Assembly: GCF_008365405.1 (NCBI RefSeq)
Contig: NZ_QOKV01000011.1
Coordinates: 62,001 to 126,000 of the forward strand
Direction of reading: 5' to 3'
Length of the DNA: 64,000 nucleotides
Origin: Azospirillum brasilense
Lineage (GTDB): Bacteria; Pseudomonadota; Alphaproteobacteria; Azospirillales; Azospirillaceae
Both the position numbers and the translations under genes were made by a program. The notes beneath the pieces were generated by a model. It was given only the letters and a program-made list of their open reading frames with translations. It was not told the DNA's origin and did not search any database. Shown piece after piece: positions 1-10,268 of this stretch (its first letter is position 1; each line of letters opens with the position of its first letter).

Positions 1-133
1 GCGGGAGGCCGACGTGACCGTGCCGGACGAGCTGGCCGGCACGGAGGAGTTGTGGGTGACCATGGAGGATTGGAGCGGCGGGGTGCATCAGGCCTCCCTG
101 CCGCTGGGCGAGATTTTTGGAGGAAAGCGATGA
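1..133 (+). CDS. 3' end of an unidentified protein gene (partial)
   Basis: An open frame enters from the left edge and stops with TGA at 131-133, giving 43 residues that end in ...GEIFGGKR. The stop overlaps the ATG of the next gene (ATGA at 130-133), so it is the upstream member of the metal-transport operon. The visible part has no motif I recognise and no membrane segment. Codon use matches its neighbours, which supports it as a real gene end. Confidence 0.5.
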   Translation, partial: READVTVPDELAGTEELWVTMEDWSGGVHQASLPLGEIFGGKR

Positions 134-447
134 AGACCCACCGCCTGTTCGCCCTGGCGGGGCTGTTCGCCCTGTGCGCCGCCGGTGTGGCGGAGGCCCA
201 TTACCCGATCTGCGAATGCCGGATGGCGGAGGGCGACACCGTGCAATGCACCGGCGGCTTCTCTGACGGCTCGAAGGCGCCCGGCGTGGTGCTGGACGTC
301 ATCGCCTACGACGAGCAGGTGCTGGTCAAGGGCAAGCTGGGGCCGGATTCCACGCTGTCCTTCCAGCGCCCCGCGCAGGATTTCTACGTCCTGTTCGACG
401 CCGGCCCCGGCCACACCGTCGAGATTGAGCACACGGCGATCAAGTAG
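130..447 (+). CDS. small exported protein, unknown function, in metal ABC operon
   Basis: It encodes 105 residues. The N-terminus is a clear signal peptide (KTHR, then a hydrophobic stretch LFALAGLFALCAAGVAEA), so the mature protein is probably periplasmic and begins near AHYPICECR. His, two Cys close together (C-E-C) and a third Cys about 15 residues on could bind a metal or form a disulfide; this is inference. ATG 130 is chosen because it overlaps the previous stop (ATGA), has AGGAAAG just upstream and places the signal peptide at the N-terminus; the longer frame from 52 does not. I do not recognise the family with certainty. Confidence 0.75.
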   Translation: MKTHRLFALAGLFALCAAGVAEAHYPICECRMAEGDTVQCTGGFSDGSKAPGVVLDVIAYDEQVLVKGKLGPDSTLSFQRPAQDFYVLFDAGPGHTVEIEHTAIK

Positions 448-469
448 CGCCCTCAGCGAAGCCGGAACC

Positions 470-1021
470 ATGCATCACCAGATCGTCCGCCGCGCCGGGG
501 CCGAGCGCGAAACCCTGTGGGTCCTGCTGGCCGCCGGCGCCATTCTCGCGTCCGCCACCCTGGCGGTCGGGCTGCGTGCCGCTCCGGACGCGGATGCTCC
601 GCTGGCCGCCCACCTCATCGAATCCCGCACCGGCCTGACCGCCGCCGAGCAGGGCCTCTACGCCGACCTGAAGGCGGCGGGGGAGGAGATCGCCACCCTG
701 CGGGAGGCGGAGGGCCGGGCGCCGACGCCGGAGGAGCTGGCCGCCGAGGCCCTGCCGCCCTTCGCCGCCGACCCCAGCGCCGCGGCGCGCGGCGGGCACG
801 CCTGGAGTCTCGCCGGGACCGGCGATGGCATCGCCTACGCCGGCGTCTCCGCCGCGCCGGAGCTGGCCGGGTCCCTGGTCCTGCGGCTGGACGGCCATGG
901 CGCCGAGATCTGGCTGAAGCGCGCCGCCGAAGCCCCGCCCGCCCCGCCGGAGGACGCGGCGCTGACCGCCGCCGGCTGGAAGCGGATCGTCTCCACCTTC
1001 ACCGCCGGGGTGACCCGATGA
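470..1021 (+). CDS. membrane-anchored DUF6162-like protein of metal ABC operon
   Basis: It encodes 183 residues. A basic N-terminus (MHHQIVRRAGAERE) is followed by one transmembrane segment at about residues 16-36, then a soluble alanine/glutamate-rich domain that is probably periplasmic. Its position between a small exported protein and the binding protein of a Zn/Mn-type ABC importer, and its general look, fit the DUF6162 family that accompanies such importers. That assignment is from memory of the family and is moderate. The stop overlaps the next ATG (ATGA at 1018-1021), so the two are translationally coupled. Function is unknown; an accessory role in metal delivery is inferred. Confidence 0.65.
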   Translation: MHHQIVRRAGAERETLWVLLAAGAILASATLAVGLRAAPDADAPLAAHLIESRTGLTAAEQGLYADLKAAGEEIATLREAEGRAPTPEELAAEALPPFAADPSAAARGGHAWSLAGTGDGIAYAGVSAAPELAGSLVLRLDGHGAEIWLKRAAEAPPAPPEDAALTAAGWKRIVSTFTAGVTR

Positions 1022-1938
1022 GCATCCTCCCAAACCGCCGCCTGATCTTGGCCGGTGCTCTGGCCGCCGCGGCCATGCCCACACGCGCCTTGGCGGCTCC
1101 CGCCGGGCGCCGCCGCTTCGGAGTCACCCTGCACCCCTACTATTCCTACGTCGCCAACATCGTCGGCGACGCGGCCGAGGTGGTGCCGATCATCCCCGCC
1201 GGCTTCAACCCGCACGCCTACGAGCCGCGCCCGGAGGACATCCAGCGCATCGGCGGGCTGGACGCCATCGTGTTGAACGGCATCGGGCACGACGATTTCG
1301 CCGGGCGGATGATCGCCGCTTCGGCGAAGCCGTCGCTGCCGGTGGTCGAAGCCAACGCCGACGTGCCGCTTCTGCCCGCCGCCGGAACGGCGGCGCGGGC
1401 GGCGGGGAAGGTGGTCAACCCGCACAGCTTCCTGTCGATCACCAATTCGGTTCTCCAGGTCTCGACCATCGCGCGCGAACTGGGGCGGCTCGACCCGGAC
1501 AACGCCGCCGCCTACGCTGCCAACGCCCGTGCCTATTCCCGCCGCCTGCGCCAGCTGCGGGCCGACGCGCTGGCGAAGCTGGCGACGGCGGGCACCGCCA
1601 GCCTGCGCGTCGCCACCATCCACGGCGCCTACGATTACCTGTTGCGGGAGTTCGGGCTGGAGGTCTCCGCCGTCGTCGAGCCCGCCCACGGCATCGAGCC
1701 GAGCCCGGCCCAACTCGCCGAGACCATCGCGACGATGCGCAAGCTCGACGTGCAGGTGATCTTCTCGGAGCTGAACTTCCCCAGCGCTTATGTCGAGACG
1801 ATCCGGCGCGAGACCGGCATCCGGCTCTACGCCTTCTCCCACATCTCGCACGGCGACTACGCGCCGGACCTGTTCGAGCGGGAGATGGCCCGGAACCTCG
1901 ACACGCTGGTGCTGGCGATGGCGGAGGCGGCACCGTGA
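1018..1938 (+). CDS. metal ABC transporter substrate-binding protein (cluster A-I, ZnuA/MntC-like)
   Basis: It encodes 306 residues: a signal peptide (RRLILAGALAAAAMPTRALA), then the two-lobed fold of cluster A-I binding proteins. The expected metal-ligand regions are visible: His in GFNPHAYEPRPED, His in VNPHSFLS, His in TIHGAYDYLLREFG and an acidic residue in the later FSELNFPS segment. There is no long His-rich loop as in many zinc-specific ZnuA proteins, so zinc versus manganese or iron cannot be settled. ATG 1018 overlaps the preceding stop and its own stop overlaps the GTG of the ATPase gene. It should capture the metal in the periplasm and hand it to the permease encoded at 2674. Confidence 0.88.
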   Translation: MSILPNRRLILAGALAAAAMPTRALAAPAGRRRFGVTLHPYYSYVANIVGDAAEVVPIIPAGFNPHAYEPRPEDIQRIGGLDAIVLNGIGHDDFAGRMIAASAKPSLPVVEANADVPLLPAAGTAARAAGKVVNPHSFLSITNSVLQVSTIARELGRLDPDNAAAYAANARAYSRRLRQLRADALAKLATAGTASLRVATIHGAYDYLLREFGLEVSAVVEPAHGIEPSPAQLAETIATMRKLDVQVIFSELNFPSAYVETIRRETGIRLYAFSHISHGDYAPDLFEREMARNLDTLVLAMAEAAP

Positions 1939-2663
1939 CGGGTCCCGCCATCCTGTTCGATGCGGTGGGCCTGACGCTGGGGCGCACGGTGATCCTGGAC
2001 GGCGTGTCCCTGCGCGTCGCGGCGGGCACCGTGCACGCGCTGGTCGGCCCCAACGGCGGCGGCAAGTCGTCGCTGGTCCGCGCCCTGCTGGGGCAGGCAC
2101 TGCACCGCGGGACCATCCGGCTCGACTGGCCGGGCGACGGGCCGGGCACGGTCGCCTATGTGCCGCAATCGGTCGAGTTCGACCGCGGCCTGCCGCTGAC
2201 GGTGGAGGATTTCCTAGCCGTGCTCTGCCAGCGCCGCCCCGCCTTCCTCGGGCCGGACCGCCGCATCGATTACGGCGCAGCGCTGGACCGCGTCGGCATG
2301 GCCGGCAAGGCCCGCCGCCGCTTCGGCGCCCTGTCGGGGGGCGAGCGGCAGCGGGTCCTGCTCGCCCAGGCGCTGATCCCGGCGCCGGACCTGATCGTTC
2401 TGGACGAGCCGATGACCGCGCTCGACGAGGCCGGGATCGCCATCTTCGAAACGCTGCTGGACGAACTTTCCGCCGCCGGGACCACCGTCCTGTGGGTCGA
2501 GCATGATCTGGCCCAGGTGCGCCGGCTGGCGACGCGGGTGACCGGCCTGAACCGGCGCGTGCTGTTCGACGGCCCGCCGCTGGAGATGCTGTCGCCGGAG
2601 CGGGTGTTCGACCTGTTCTCCGCCGTTCCCCGCCGCGCGGCGGCCGAGAGGATCGCGTCATGA
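1935..2663 (+). CDS. metal ABC transporter ATP-binding protein (ZnuC-like)
   Basis: It encodes 242 residues with all ABC ATPase motifs: Walker A GPNGGGKSS, signature LSGGERQRV, Walker B LIVLDEPMTALD and a switch His in WVEHD. It starts at GTG 1935 inside a GTGA overlap with the binding-protein stop. The protein powers import through the permease encoded next. The C-terminus ends AERIAS, and the codons for RIAS lie in a 14 bp tandem duplication that also changes the junction with the permease gene. Confidence 0.92.
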   Translation: MTGPAILFDAVGLTLGRTVILDGVSLRVAAGTVHALVGPNGGGKSSLVRALLGQALHRGTIRLDWPGDGPGTVAYVPQSVEFDRGLPLTVEDFLAVLCQRRPAFLGPDRRIDYGAALDRVGMAGKARRRFGALSGGERQRVLLAQALIPAPDLIVLDEPMTALDEAGIAIFETLLDELSAAGTTVLWVEHDLAQVRRLATRVTGLNRRVLFDGPPLEMLSPERVFDLFSAVPRRAAAERIAS

Positions 2664-2675
2664 GGATCGCGTCAT
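2648..2675 (+). repeat. 14 bp perfect tandem duplication at the ATPase/permease junction
   Basis: GAGGATCGCGTCAT occurs twice in a row (2648-2661 and 2662-2675). Without it the two genes would share a simple ATGA overlap. With it, the first ATGA opens a five-codon frame (MRIAS, 2660-2677) whose stop overlaps the real permease ATG at 2674. Confidence 0.9.
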
Positions 2676-3564
2676 GAGCTTCGAGGCGTTGCGCGCCCTG
2701 GTCCAGGGCTGGGCCGGGGCCGGGCTGCTGCCCGCCGGGCTGACCCACGGCTTTCTCGTCAACGCGCTGCTGTCCGGGCTGGTCATCGGCCCGGTGCTGG
2801 GCGGGCTCGGCACGCTGGTGGTGACCAAACGGCTGGCCTTCTTTTCCGAGGCGGTCGGCCACGCCGCGCTGACCGGCGTCGCCATCGGCATCCTGGTGGG
2901 GGAGCCCTACACCGGCCCCTACGCCAGCCTGTTCGGCTATTGCCTGCTGTTCGCTCTGCTGGTCAACTACACGCGCAACCGCAGCAACCTGACTTCCGAC
3001 ACGCTGATCGGCGTCTTCCTGTCGGTGTCGCTTGCGCTCGGCGCCAGCCTGCTGCTGATCCTGGCCAGCCGGGTCAACATCCACATCCTGGAGAATGTGC
3101 TGTTCGGCTCGGTCCTCACGGTGGACGACCGCGACCTGACCGTGCTGCTGGCGGTGGCCCTCGGGGTGACCGCGCTGATGCTGCCGCTGTTCAACCGGCT
3201 GCTGCTCGCCAGCTTCAACCCGGCGCTGGCGCGGGTGCGCGGCGTCCCGGTGAAGGGGCTGGACTATCTGTTCATCGTGCTGGTGACGGTGGTCACCGTC
3301 GCGTCGGTCAAGATCATCGGCGCGATCCTGGTGGGGGCGCTGCTGGTCATTCCCGCCGCCGCGGCGCGGGTCGTCGCCTCGTCGCTGCGCGGTTTCTTCC
3401 TGCTGTCGGTCGCCTTCGCCAGCGTGGCGGCGGTGGCCGGAATCCTGCTGCCCGTGCAACTCGCCCTGCCGGTACCGTCGGGCGGCGCCATCATCCTGGC
3501 GGCGGGGCTGCTGTTTTTGGGCGCGCTGCTGGCGCGCTTGTTCATGAAGGGGGAAGAGGGATGA
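2674..3564 (+). CDS. metal ABC transporter permease (ZnuB/MntB family)
   Basis: It encodes 296 residues that are hydrophobic almost throughout, with about eight or nine membrane segments, as expected for an ABC-3 family permease. The conserved early segment with TKRLAFFSEAVGHAALTGVAIG and the later GALLVIPAAAARVVA segment are typical of the family. It pairs with the ATPase (1935) and binding protein (1018) to import a divalent metal across the inner membrane. Translation is probably coupled to the upstream frames; its own stop overlaps the next ATG (ATGA at 3561-3564). Confidence 0.92.
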   Translation: MSFEALRALVQGWAGAGLLPAGLTHGFLVNALLSGLVIGPVLGGLGTLVVTKRLAFFSEAVGHAALTGVAIGILVGEPYTGPYASLFGYCLLFALLVNYTRNRSNLTSDTLIGVFLSVSLALGASLLLILASRVNIHILENVLFGSVLTVDDRDLTVLLAVALGVTALMLPLFNRLLLASFNPALARVRGVPVKGLDYLFIVLVTVVTVASVKIIGAILVGALLVIPAAAARVVASSLRGFFLLSVAFASVAAVAGILLPVQLALPVPSGGAIILAAGLLFLGALLARLFMKGEEG

Positions 3565-4424
3565 ATCGCGTCACGCTCGCGGCGCTCCTGCTGCTGTCCA
3601 CGGCGGCGGGTGCCTCCGCCGAGACGGTGCTCGCCGGGCATCCGGTCACCGCCGGGCTGGCCCAGGCGCTGACGAAGGGCACGTCGGTGGTGGTGGAGGC
3701 GGTGGTTCCGCCGGCCATCCCCATGGGGCGCCAGCACGCCTTCCTGAGCGGGCGCGGCGAAGCCAGGCTGGCGGAAGCCGCCCGCAAGGCCGACGCGGTG
3801 CTGACCCTGCGCTCCGCCTGGGCCGAGGACCCGCTCTACCCGCTGGCGCGGCGGGCCAACATCCGCCTCGTCGAGATCGACGCCGCCCGCCCGGTGGACG
3901 GCGCCCTCCCAGGGATCGCTGTCAACGGAGGCGCGGCCTTCCCCTGGCTGGGCATCGCCAACGCCGGGCGGATGGCCGACATCCTGGCCGCCGACCTGCG
4001 GCGCCTCTACCCCGCTTCCAAGGACGCCATCGATGCAAATCTCGCCGCGCTGAAGCGCGCGCTGCTGACGGTGTCGTCCCAATCGGCGCAGGCCTTCGCC
4101 GCTCTGCCGGACCCGTCGGCGGCGGCGCTGTCCGACCGCTTCGCCACGCTGGCCGCCGACCTCGGGCTCGACCTGCGCCGGGTCTGGACCCGCGACGACC
4201 GCGACTGGACGCCCGAGCGTCTGGCCGAGCTGACCGCCACCCTGAAGGCCGAGGCGATCCCCGTGGTGCTGCACCATCGTCCGCCGGCACCGGAGATTGT
4301 CCAGGCTGTGACGGACGGCGGCGCCCGGCTGATCGTGATGGACAGTTTGGAGAGCGGACCGCCGGCGGCGATGGACACGGCGCTGGGGCGGATGGCGGAG
4401 CAGGTCGAGGCGGGGCTGCGGTGA
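3561..4424 (+). CDS. second, divergent metal-binding-protein-like protein
   Basis: It encodes 287 residues with a signal peptide (VTLAALLLLSTAAGASA) and the overall pattern of cluster A-I binding proteins: a short N-terminal domain, a long central helix region and a C-terminal domain ending in an amphipathic helix. It departs from the first binding protein in lacking the NPH motifs; histidines are seen only at GHPVTAG, RQHAF and VLHHRPP. It may be a partner binding protein with other metal preference or a regulator of the importer. It is the last gene of the operon. Family placement is moderate, function inferred. Confidence 0.65.
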   Translation: MNRVTLAALLLLSTAAGASAETVLAGHPVTAGLAQALTKGTSVVVEAVVPPAIPMGRQHAFLSGRGEARLAEAARKADAVLTLRSAWAEDPLYPLARRANIRLVEIDAARPVDGALPGIAVNGGAAFPWLGIANAGRMADILAADLRRLYPASKDAIDANLAALKRALLTVSSQSAQAFAALPDPSAAALSDRFATLAADLGLDLRRVWTRDDRDWTPERLAELTATLKAEAIPVVLHHRPPAPEIVQAVTDGGARLIVMDSLESGPPAAMDTALGRMAEQVEAGLR

Positions 4425-4462
4425 GGGAGGCATTGCCCCCTCTCTGAACTCATTGCCCCCTC
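4423..4462 (+). terminator. weak stem and direct repeat between convergent operons
   Basis: GAGGGAGG (4423-4430) can pair with CCCCCTC (4436-4442) just after the stop of the last metal gene, and CATTGCCCCCTC is repeated at 4431 and 4451. There is no T-run, so termination activity is only possible. The gap separates two convergent operons. Confidence 0.3.
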
Positions 4463-4477
4463 CCCGACACCCCTCGA

Positions 4478-6411
<1,934 letters not shown>

Positions 6412-6415
<4 letters not shown>

Positions 6416-7647
6416 AGCCGGAACCCGATCTTGGGTGGGCGGCCGTCGTCGGTTTTCCAGCCCACCACGATCCGCTCGCCTTCGGCCAGCCCCTCCAGGA
6501 TCTGGGCGTTGAAGCGGTCGCGCACCCCGACGCGGACCTCGCGCGTCTCGATGGCGCCGCCGCTGCCGATCAGCGTCACGCGGTGCCATTCCGCCGCCGT
6601 GTCGGCCGGGTTCAGGGTGGCCGAGGTCAGGGCGGCGACCGGCACCGTGACGGCGTCCTTCGCCGCGGCGGCCACGAAGAAGACCTGGGCGGTCATGTCC
6701 GGGCGCAGCTCCCCCCGGTCGTTGGCGATCTCAAACAGCGCGGTGTAGAGCACGACGCTGTTGGCCGCTCCGCCGCCGCCGGACGCGGACGAGCCGCCGT
6801 TCCCCGAGGCGGGCGGCTTCGGCGGGGCGGGCAGGATCTCGTGCAGGCGCGCGGTCCAGCGCCGTCCGGGATGGCCGAGCGTGGTGAAGTAGAGCGGCAT
6901 GCCGTCCCTCAGCCGGGTCACGTCGGCCTCCGACACCTGGGTCCACACGGTCATCGCCGACAGGTCGGCGATCCGCATCAGGACCGGCGCCTCGTAGGCG
7001 GAGTTGATGGTCTGGCCCTGGCGGGCGTCCACCGCGATCAGCGTGCCGCTCATCGGCGCGTAGATGCGGGTGTAGCCGAGCTGCGCCTCGTCGGCCTGGA
7101 GGGTCGAGTCCGTCTGGCGGATCTGCGCCTGGGTGGCCTCGACCTGGGCGGCGGCGATGCGCGCCTCCATGCGGGCCTGATCGAAGGCCTCGCCGCGCCC
7201 CGACCCGCTGCGCCGCAGCGCCGCCTGACGGGCAAGCTGGGCCTCGGCAAAGTCGGCGCGCGCCCGCTGCTCGGCCAGCAGGGCGGTCAGGCGGGCGCGC
7301 TCGGCCCGCCCGGCCTCGACCTTGGCCTGTTGCAGGGCGGGGTCGATCTCGGCCAGCAGATCGCCCTCGCGGACCATCTGCCCGACCGCCACGTGCAGCC
7401 GGGTCAACTGGCCGGACACCTGGGCGCCAACATCGACGTAGGCGCGCGGCTGGATCTTGCCGAGCGCCGTCACCGTGTCCTCGACCGTGCCGCGGCCGAC
7501 GACCGCCACCTCCGCCGAGGCGGCGGGATCGGCCGGGCGCAGCAGGGCGGCGGAGGCCAATCCGGCCAGCACCACCGCGGCGGCGATGAAGCCGCGATGG
7601 CGGCGCCGTCCGGTGCCCGGCGCGCCCGCCGCCCGCCGCGCCGTCAT
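6412..7647 (-). CDS. macA: MacA-type periplasmic adaptor (HlyD/RND membrane-fusion family)
   Basis: It encodes 411 residues. An N-terminal membrane anchor (GFIAAAVVLAGLASAALL) is followed by the biotinyl-lipoyl-like half motif (GKIQPRAYVDVGAQVSGQL), an alpha-helical hairpin rich in Ala, Arg and Gln (about 100-190), the second lipoyl half (YAPMSGTLIAVDARQGQ) and beta-barrel domains. A Gly/Ser-rich loop (GNGGSSASGGGG) interrupts the barrel region. ATG 7647 is preferred over TTG 7653 because it overlaps the receptor stop (ATGA). It links MacB to an outer-membrane channel. Confidence 0.9.
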
Positions 7648-10157
7648 CACCAACTCGCCCGCAGGGACAGCAGGACGTTGCGCGGCTGGCCATAATAGCC
7701 GTTGGTCTGGATGCTGCTCAGGTACTTCTCGTCGAACAGGTTGTTGAGGTTCAGCGTGGCCGCCACCTTCTCGGTGATCTGATAGCGCGTCATCAGATCG
7801 ACCACCGCGTAGCCGTCCCGGTCATACCGCCGGGCACCCGTCCCGTTGTGGATGTCGCCTTCCCACTTGATGTTGCCGCCCACCGTCACGCGGTCCCAGG
7901 CGCCCGGCAGCCGGTAGGTGGTAAACAGCTTGAACGTGTCCTGCGGCACGTAGGTCATCATCCGCTGGCCGTTGGCGTTCTTGACCGTGGTGTGGCTGTA
8001 GCCGCCGCCGACCTGCCAGCCGGCCATCACCTCGCCGGCCACTTCCAGCTCGAAGCCCTTGCTTTCCGCACCCTTGACCGCCCGGTAGGCCTGCCCGCCG
8101 TCCGGGGTGAAGCGGCCGGAATCGACCTCGCCCAGATTGTCCTGCTGGATCAGGAACACGGCGGCGCTGGCGTTCAGCAGGCCGCCGAAGAACTCGGCCT
8201 TGACGCCCGCCTCGTAGGCGTTGCCGTCCAGGGGATCGAGGGTCTGGCCGCTGACATCCTTGTAGTCCTGCGGCTTGAAGATGCTGGTGTAGCTGGCGTA
8301 GACCGACCAGATGTCGGTCACGTCGTAGACGATGCCGGCGTAGGGCGTGAACACCCCATTCTCCGACCGCTTCTTGACGGTCGCCACGCCCGTGTTCGGA
8401 TGGCTTTTCTCGTCCTGCGACCAGCGGCTGATGCGGCCGCCCAGGATGAACGACAGGGCGTCGGTCGGGCGCAGCCGGGTCGCGGCGTAGGCGGCCATCT
8501 GCCGTTCGTCCGTCTGCGACCAGCCGGTCGGGTTGAGCGTCGGCTGGGCGATGTTGCCGTTCCAGGTGAAGTAGTTGGGGATCGAGTAGTCGTAGCCGGT
8601 GATGTACCAGAGCGGGTAGTCGAGTCCCTTGCGCTTGGCGTAGTAGCCGCCGACACCGGCCATCAGCTCGTGCTGCCGTCCGAACAGTTCGAAGGGTCCG
8701 CTGACGTCGGCGTTGACCGAGGTCTGCTCCAGATCCGAGTTCCAGCGGCCCGGCCAGATCCCCATGCCGGACCCGTCCCGGTTCAGGTTGCCGCGCACCG
8801 CGTAGCCGAGCAGGCCGTCATACTCGCGGTTGTTGCGCTCCACGTTCAGCGTCGCCGTCCAGCCGTTCCCGAAGCGGTGCTTCAGGTCGCTGAAGACGGT
8901 GAGGTTGTCGTGCATGAAATACGCCCAGTTGGCGCCGCTGTTGTAGGAGCGGGGGAAGTTGGTCTTCGTCCCGTCCGCATAGAACAGCGGAAAGCCGGCG
9001 CGGGAGGCGTCGTCGGACCGGTGCTTCTGGTACTCGATGCCGACGCTCCAGGTCGTGTCCTCGGTGACGTCGGCCTCCAGGATGCCGTAGAGCACCTTCT
9101 TGCGCTCGTGCAGGCGGTCGATGAAGCTGTCGTTGTCCTGATAGGCGCCGACGACGCGCCCGCGCAGGCGGCCGTTCTCGACCAGCGGACCCGACAGGTC
9201 GGCCTCGCCGCGGTAGCGGTTCCAGGAGCCGATCTGCCCCTCGGCGTAGCCCTGGAGGACCGGGGTCGGGCGCTTGCGGACCATATTGACCGCGGCGGAG
9301 GGATCGCCGACTCCGTTCAGCAGGCCGGTCGCCCCGCGCACCACCTCGACGCGGTCGAACACCGCCATGTCGGAGATGGAATCGTCGAAGCCGTAGACGG
9401 TCGAACGCGGAATGCCGTCCACCTGGAAATTCTTGACCGCGAACCCGCGCGAGTAGATTTCGGTGCCGTCGCTGCCCAGCGCGCCGGCCTGCAACCGCGC
9501 CACGCCGACCGTCTGGTCGAGGACGTCGCGGATCTCGTTCAGCCCCTGGTCGTCCATGCGCTGGCGGGTCATCACGCTGACCGACTGCGGCGTCTCGCGC
9601 GGCGTCAGGGTCAGCTTGGTGGCGCTGTCGGTCGAGCCGGTGGTGTAGGAACCGGTGCCCTCGCTGCGGCCCGGATCGCCGGGGATACCGCCCTGGACGG
9701 TCACCGGGTCGAGCACCGTGGCACTGCCCGCATGGGCCGGCAGTTTCTCCAGCGTCACCGTGTCGGCGTCGACGAAGCGCGCGATCAGGCCCGTGCCGGC
9801 CAGCAGGCGGATCAGCGCGTCCTGTGGCGCCAGAGTGCCCGTCACCCCCGGCGAGGAGACGCCCTGCGCGATGTCGGAGGGGTAGAGCACCTGAAGGCCG
9901 GTGGCCTGCCCATAGGCGGCGAGCACGCCCGGCAACGGTCCGGCGGCGATGGCGAAGGAGACGGTCCGGCCCTGCTGGGCCACCTGAACGGGTGTTTCCC
10001 CGGTCGTTGCGGGCGCCGCCATTGCGCCGTGAAGCGCAGTCGATGCCAGCAGCATGCCCAACAGAGCCGGAGTCCAGCCACCCCGTACCGCTTTCCCGCG
10101 CACGTCTTTCCCCTGCGCCGTCTGCCCCCGCAGCCGGCGCCCCCCGCTATCGATCAT
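7647..10157 (-). CDS. TonB-dependent siderophore receptor with STN signalling domain
   Basis: It encodes 836 residues: signal peptide near residues 25-47, then a secretin/TonB N-terminal (STN) domain (FAIAAGPLPGVLAAYGQATG...), a plug domain (PRETPQSVSVMTRQRMDDQG) and a 22-strand-type barrel ending in the canonical aromatic C-terminus LLSLRASW. The STN domain marks it as a signal-transducing receptor of the FpvA/FecA class, which fits the FecR and sigma genes directly upstream. ATG 10157 is chosen because it precedes a normal signal peptide. A Fur-box-like palindrome sits 19-36 bp upstream. The ligand is presumably a ferric siderophore; its identity cannot be read. Confidence 0.93.
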   Translation of the reverse strand: MIDSGGRRLRGQTAQGKDVRGKAVRGGWTPALLGMLLASTALHGAMAAPATTGETPVQVAQQGRTVSFAIAAGPLPGVLAAYGQATGLQVLYPSDIAQGVSSPGVTGTLAPQDALIRLLAGTGLIARFVDADTVTLEKLPAHAGSATVLDPVTVQGGIPGDPGRSEGTGSYTTGSTDSATKLTLTPRETPQSVSVMTRQRMDDQGLNEIRDVLDQTVGVARLQAGALGSDGTEIYSRGFAVKNFQVDGIPRSTVYGFDDSISDMAVFDRVEVVRGATGLLNGVGDPSAAVNMVRKRPTPVLQGYAEGQIGSWNRYRGEADLSGPLVENGRLRGRVVGAYQDNDSFIDRLHERKKVLYGILEADVTEDTTWSVGIEYQKHRSDDASRAGFPLFYADGTKTNFPRSYNSGANWAYFMHDNLTVFSDLKHRFGNGWTATLNVERNNREYDGLLGYAVRGNLNRDGSGMGIWPGRWNSDLEQTSVNADVSGPFELFGRQHELMAGVGGYYAKRKGLDYPLWYITGYDYSIPNYFTWNGNIAQPTLNPTGWSQTDERQMAAYAATRLRPTDALSFILGGRISRWSQDEKSHPNTGVATVKKRSENGVFTPYAGIVYDVTDIWSVYASYTSIFKPQDYKDVSGQTLDPLDGNAYEAGVKAEFFGGLLNASAAVFLIQQDNLGEVDSGRFTPDGGQAYRAVKGAESKGFELEVAGEVMAGWQVGGGYSHTTVKNANGQRMMTYVPQDTFKLFTTYRLPGAWDRVTVGGNIKWEGDIHNGTGARRYDRDGYAVVDLMTRYQITEKVAATLNLNNLFDEKYLSSIQTNGYYGQPRNVLLSLRASW

Positions 10158-10175
10158 CACCAAGACCCCGTCGTT

Positions 10176-10193
10176 TTGCGAATGAGTTGCATT
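10176..10193 (-). promoter_or_regulatory. Fur-box-like site upstream of the receptor gene
   Basis: Read on the minus strand the site is AATGCAACTCATTCGCAA. It matches the sigma-gene site at 11774-11791 at 16 of 18 positions. It lies 19 bp upstream of the receptor ATG, in the short gap after the fecR-like gene, so the receptor may have its own iron-controlled promoter as well as sigma-dependent expression. Confidence 0.6.
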
Positions 10194-10268
10194 TTCGTGT
10201 ATGCAAGTCACGACGATGCCCGGTGTGAACGACCTCACCTCGATTTGGAAAAATTCGATATGAACCGG

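Noticed and set aside
835..3459. An 874-codon minus-strand frame opposite the metal ABC genes
   Set aside because: It is rich in Gln, Arg and His repeats with no motif, and the plus strand holds a coherent ABC operon.
3561..4424. A tail-end fusion of this gene with the permease frame (494-codon open frame from 2940)
   Set aside because: The upstream codons are out of frame with the permease protein and meaningless; ATG 3561 with signal peptide and ATGA overlap is the real start.
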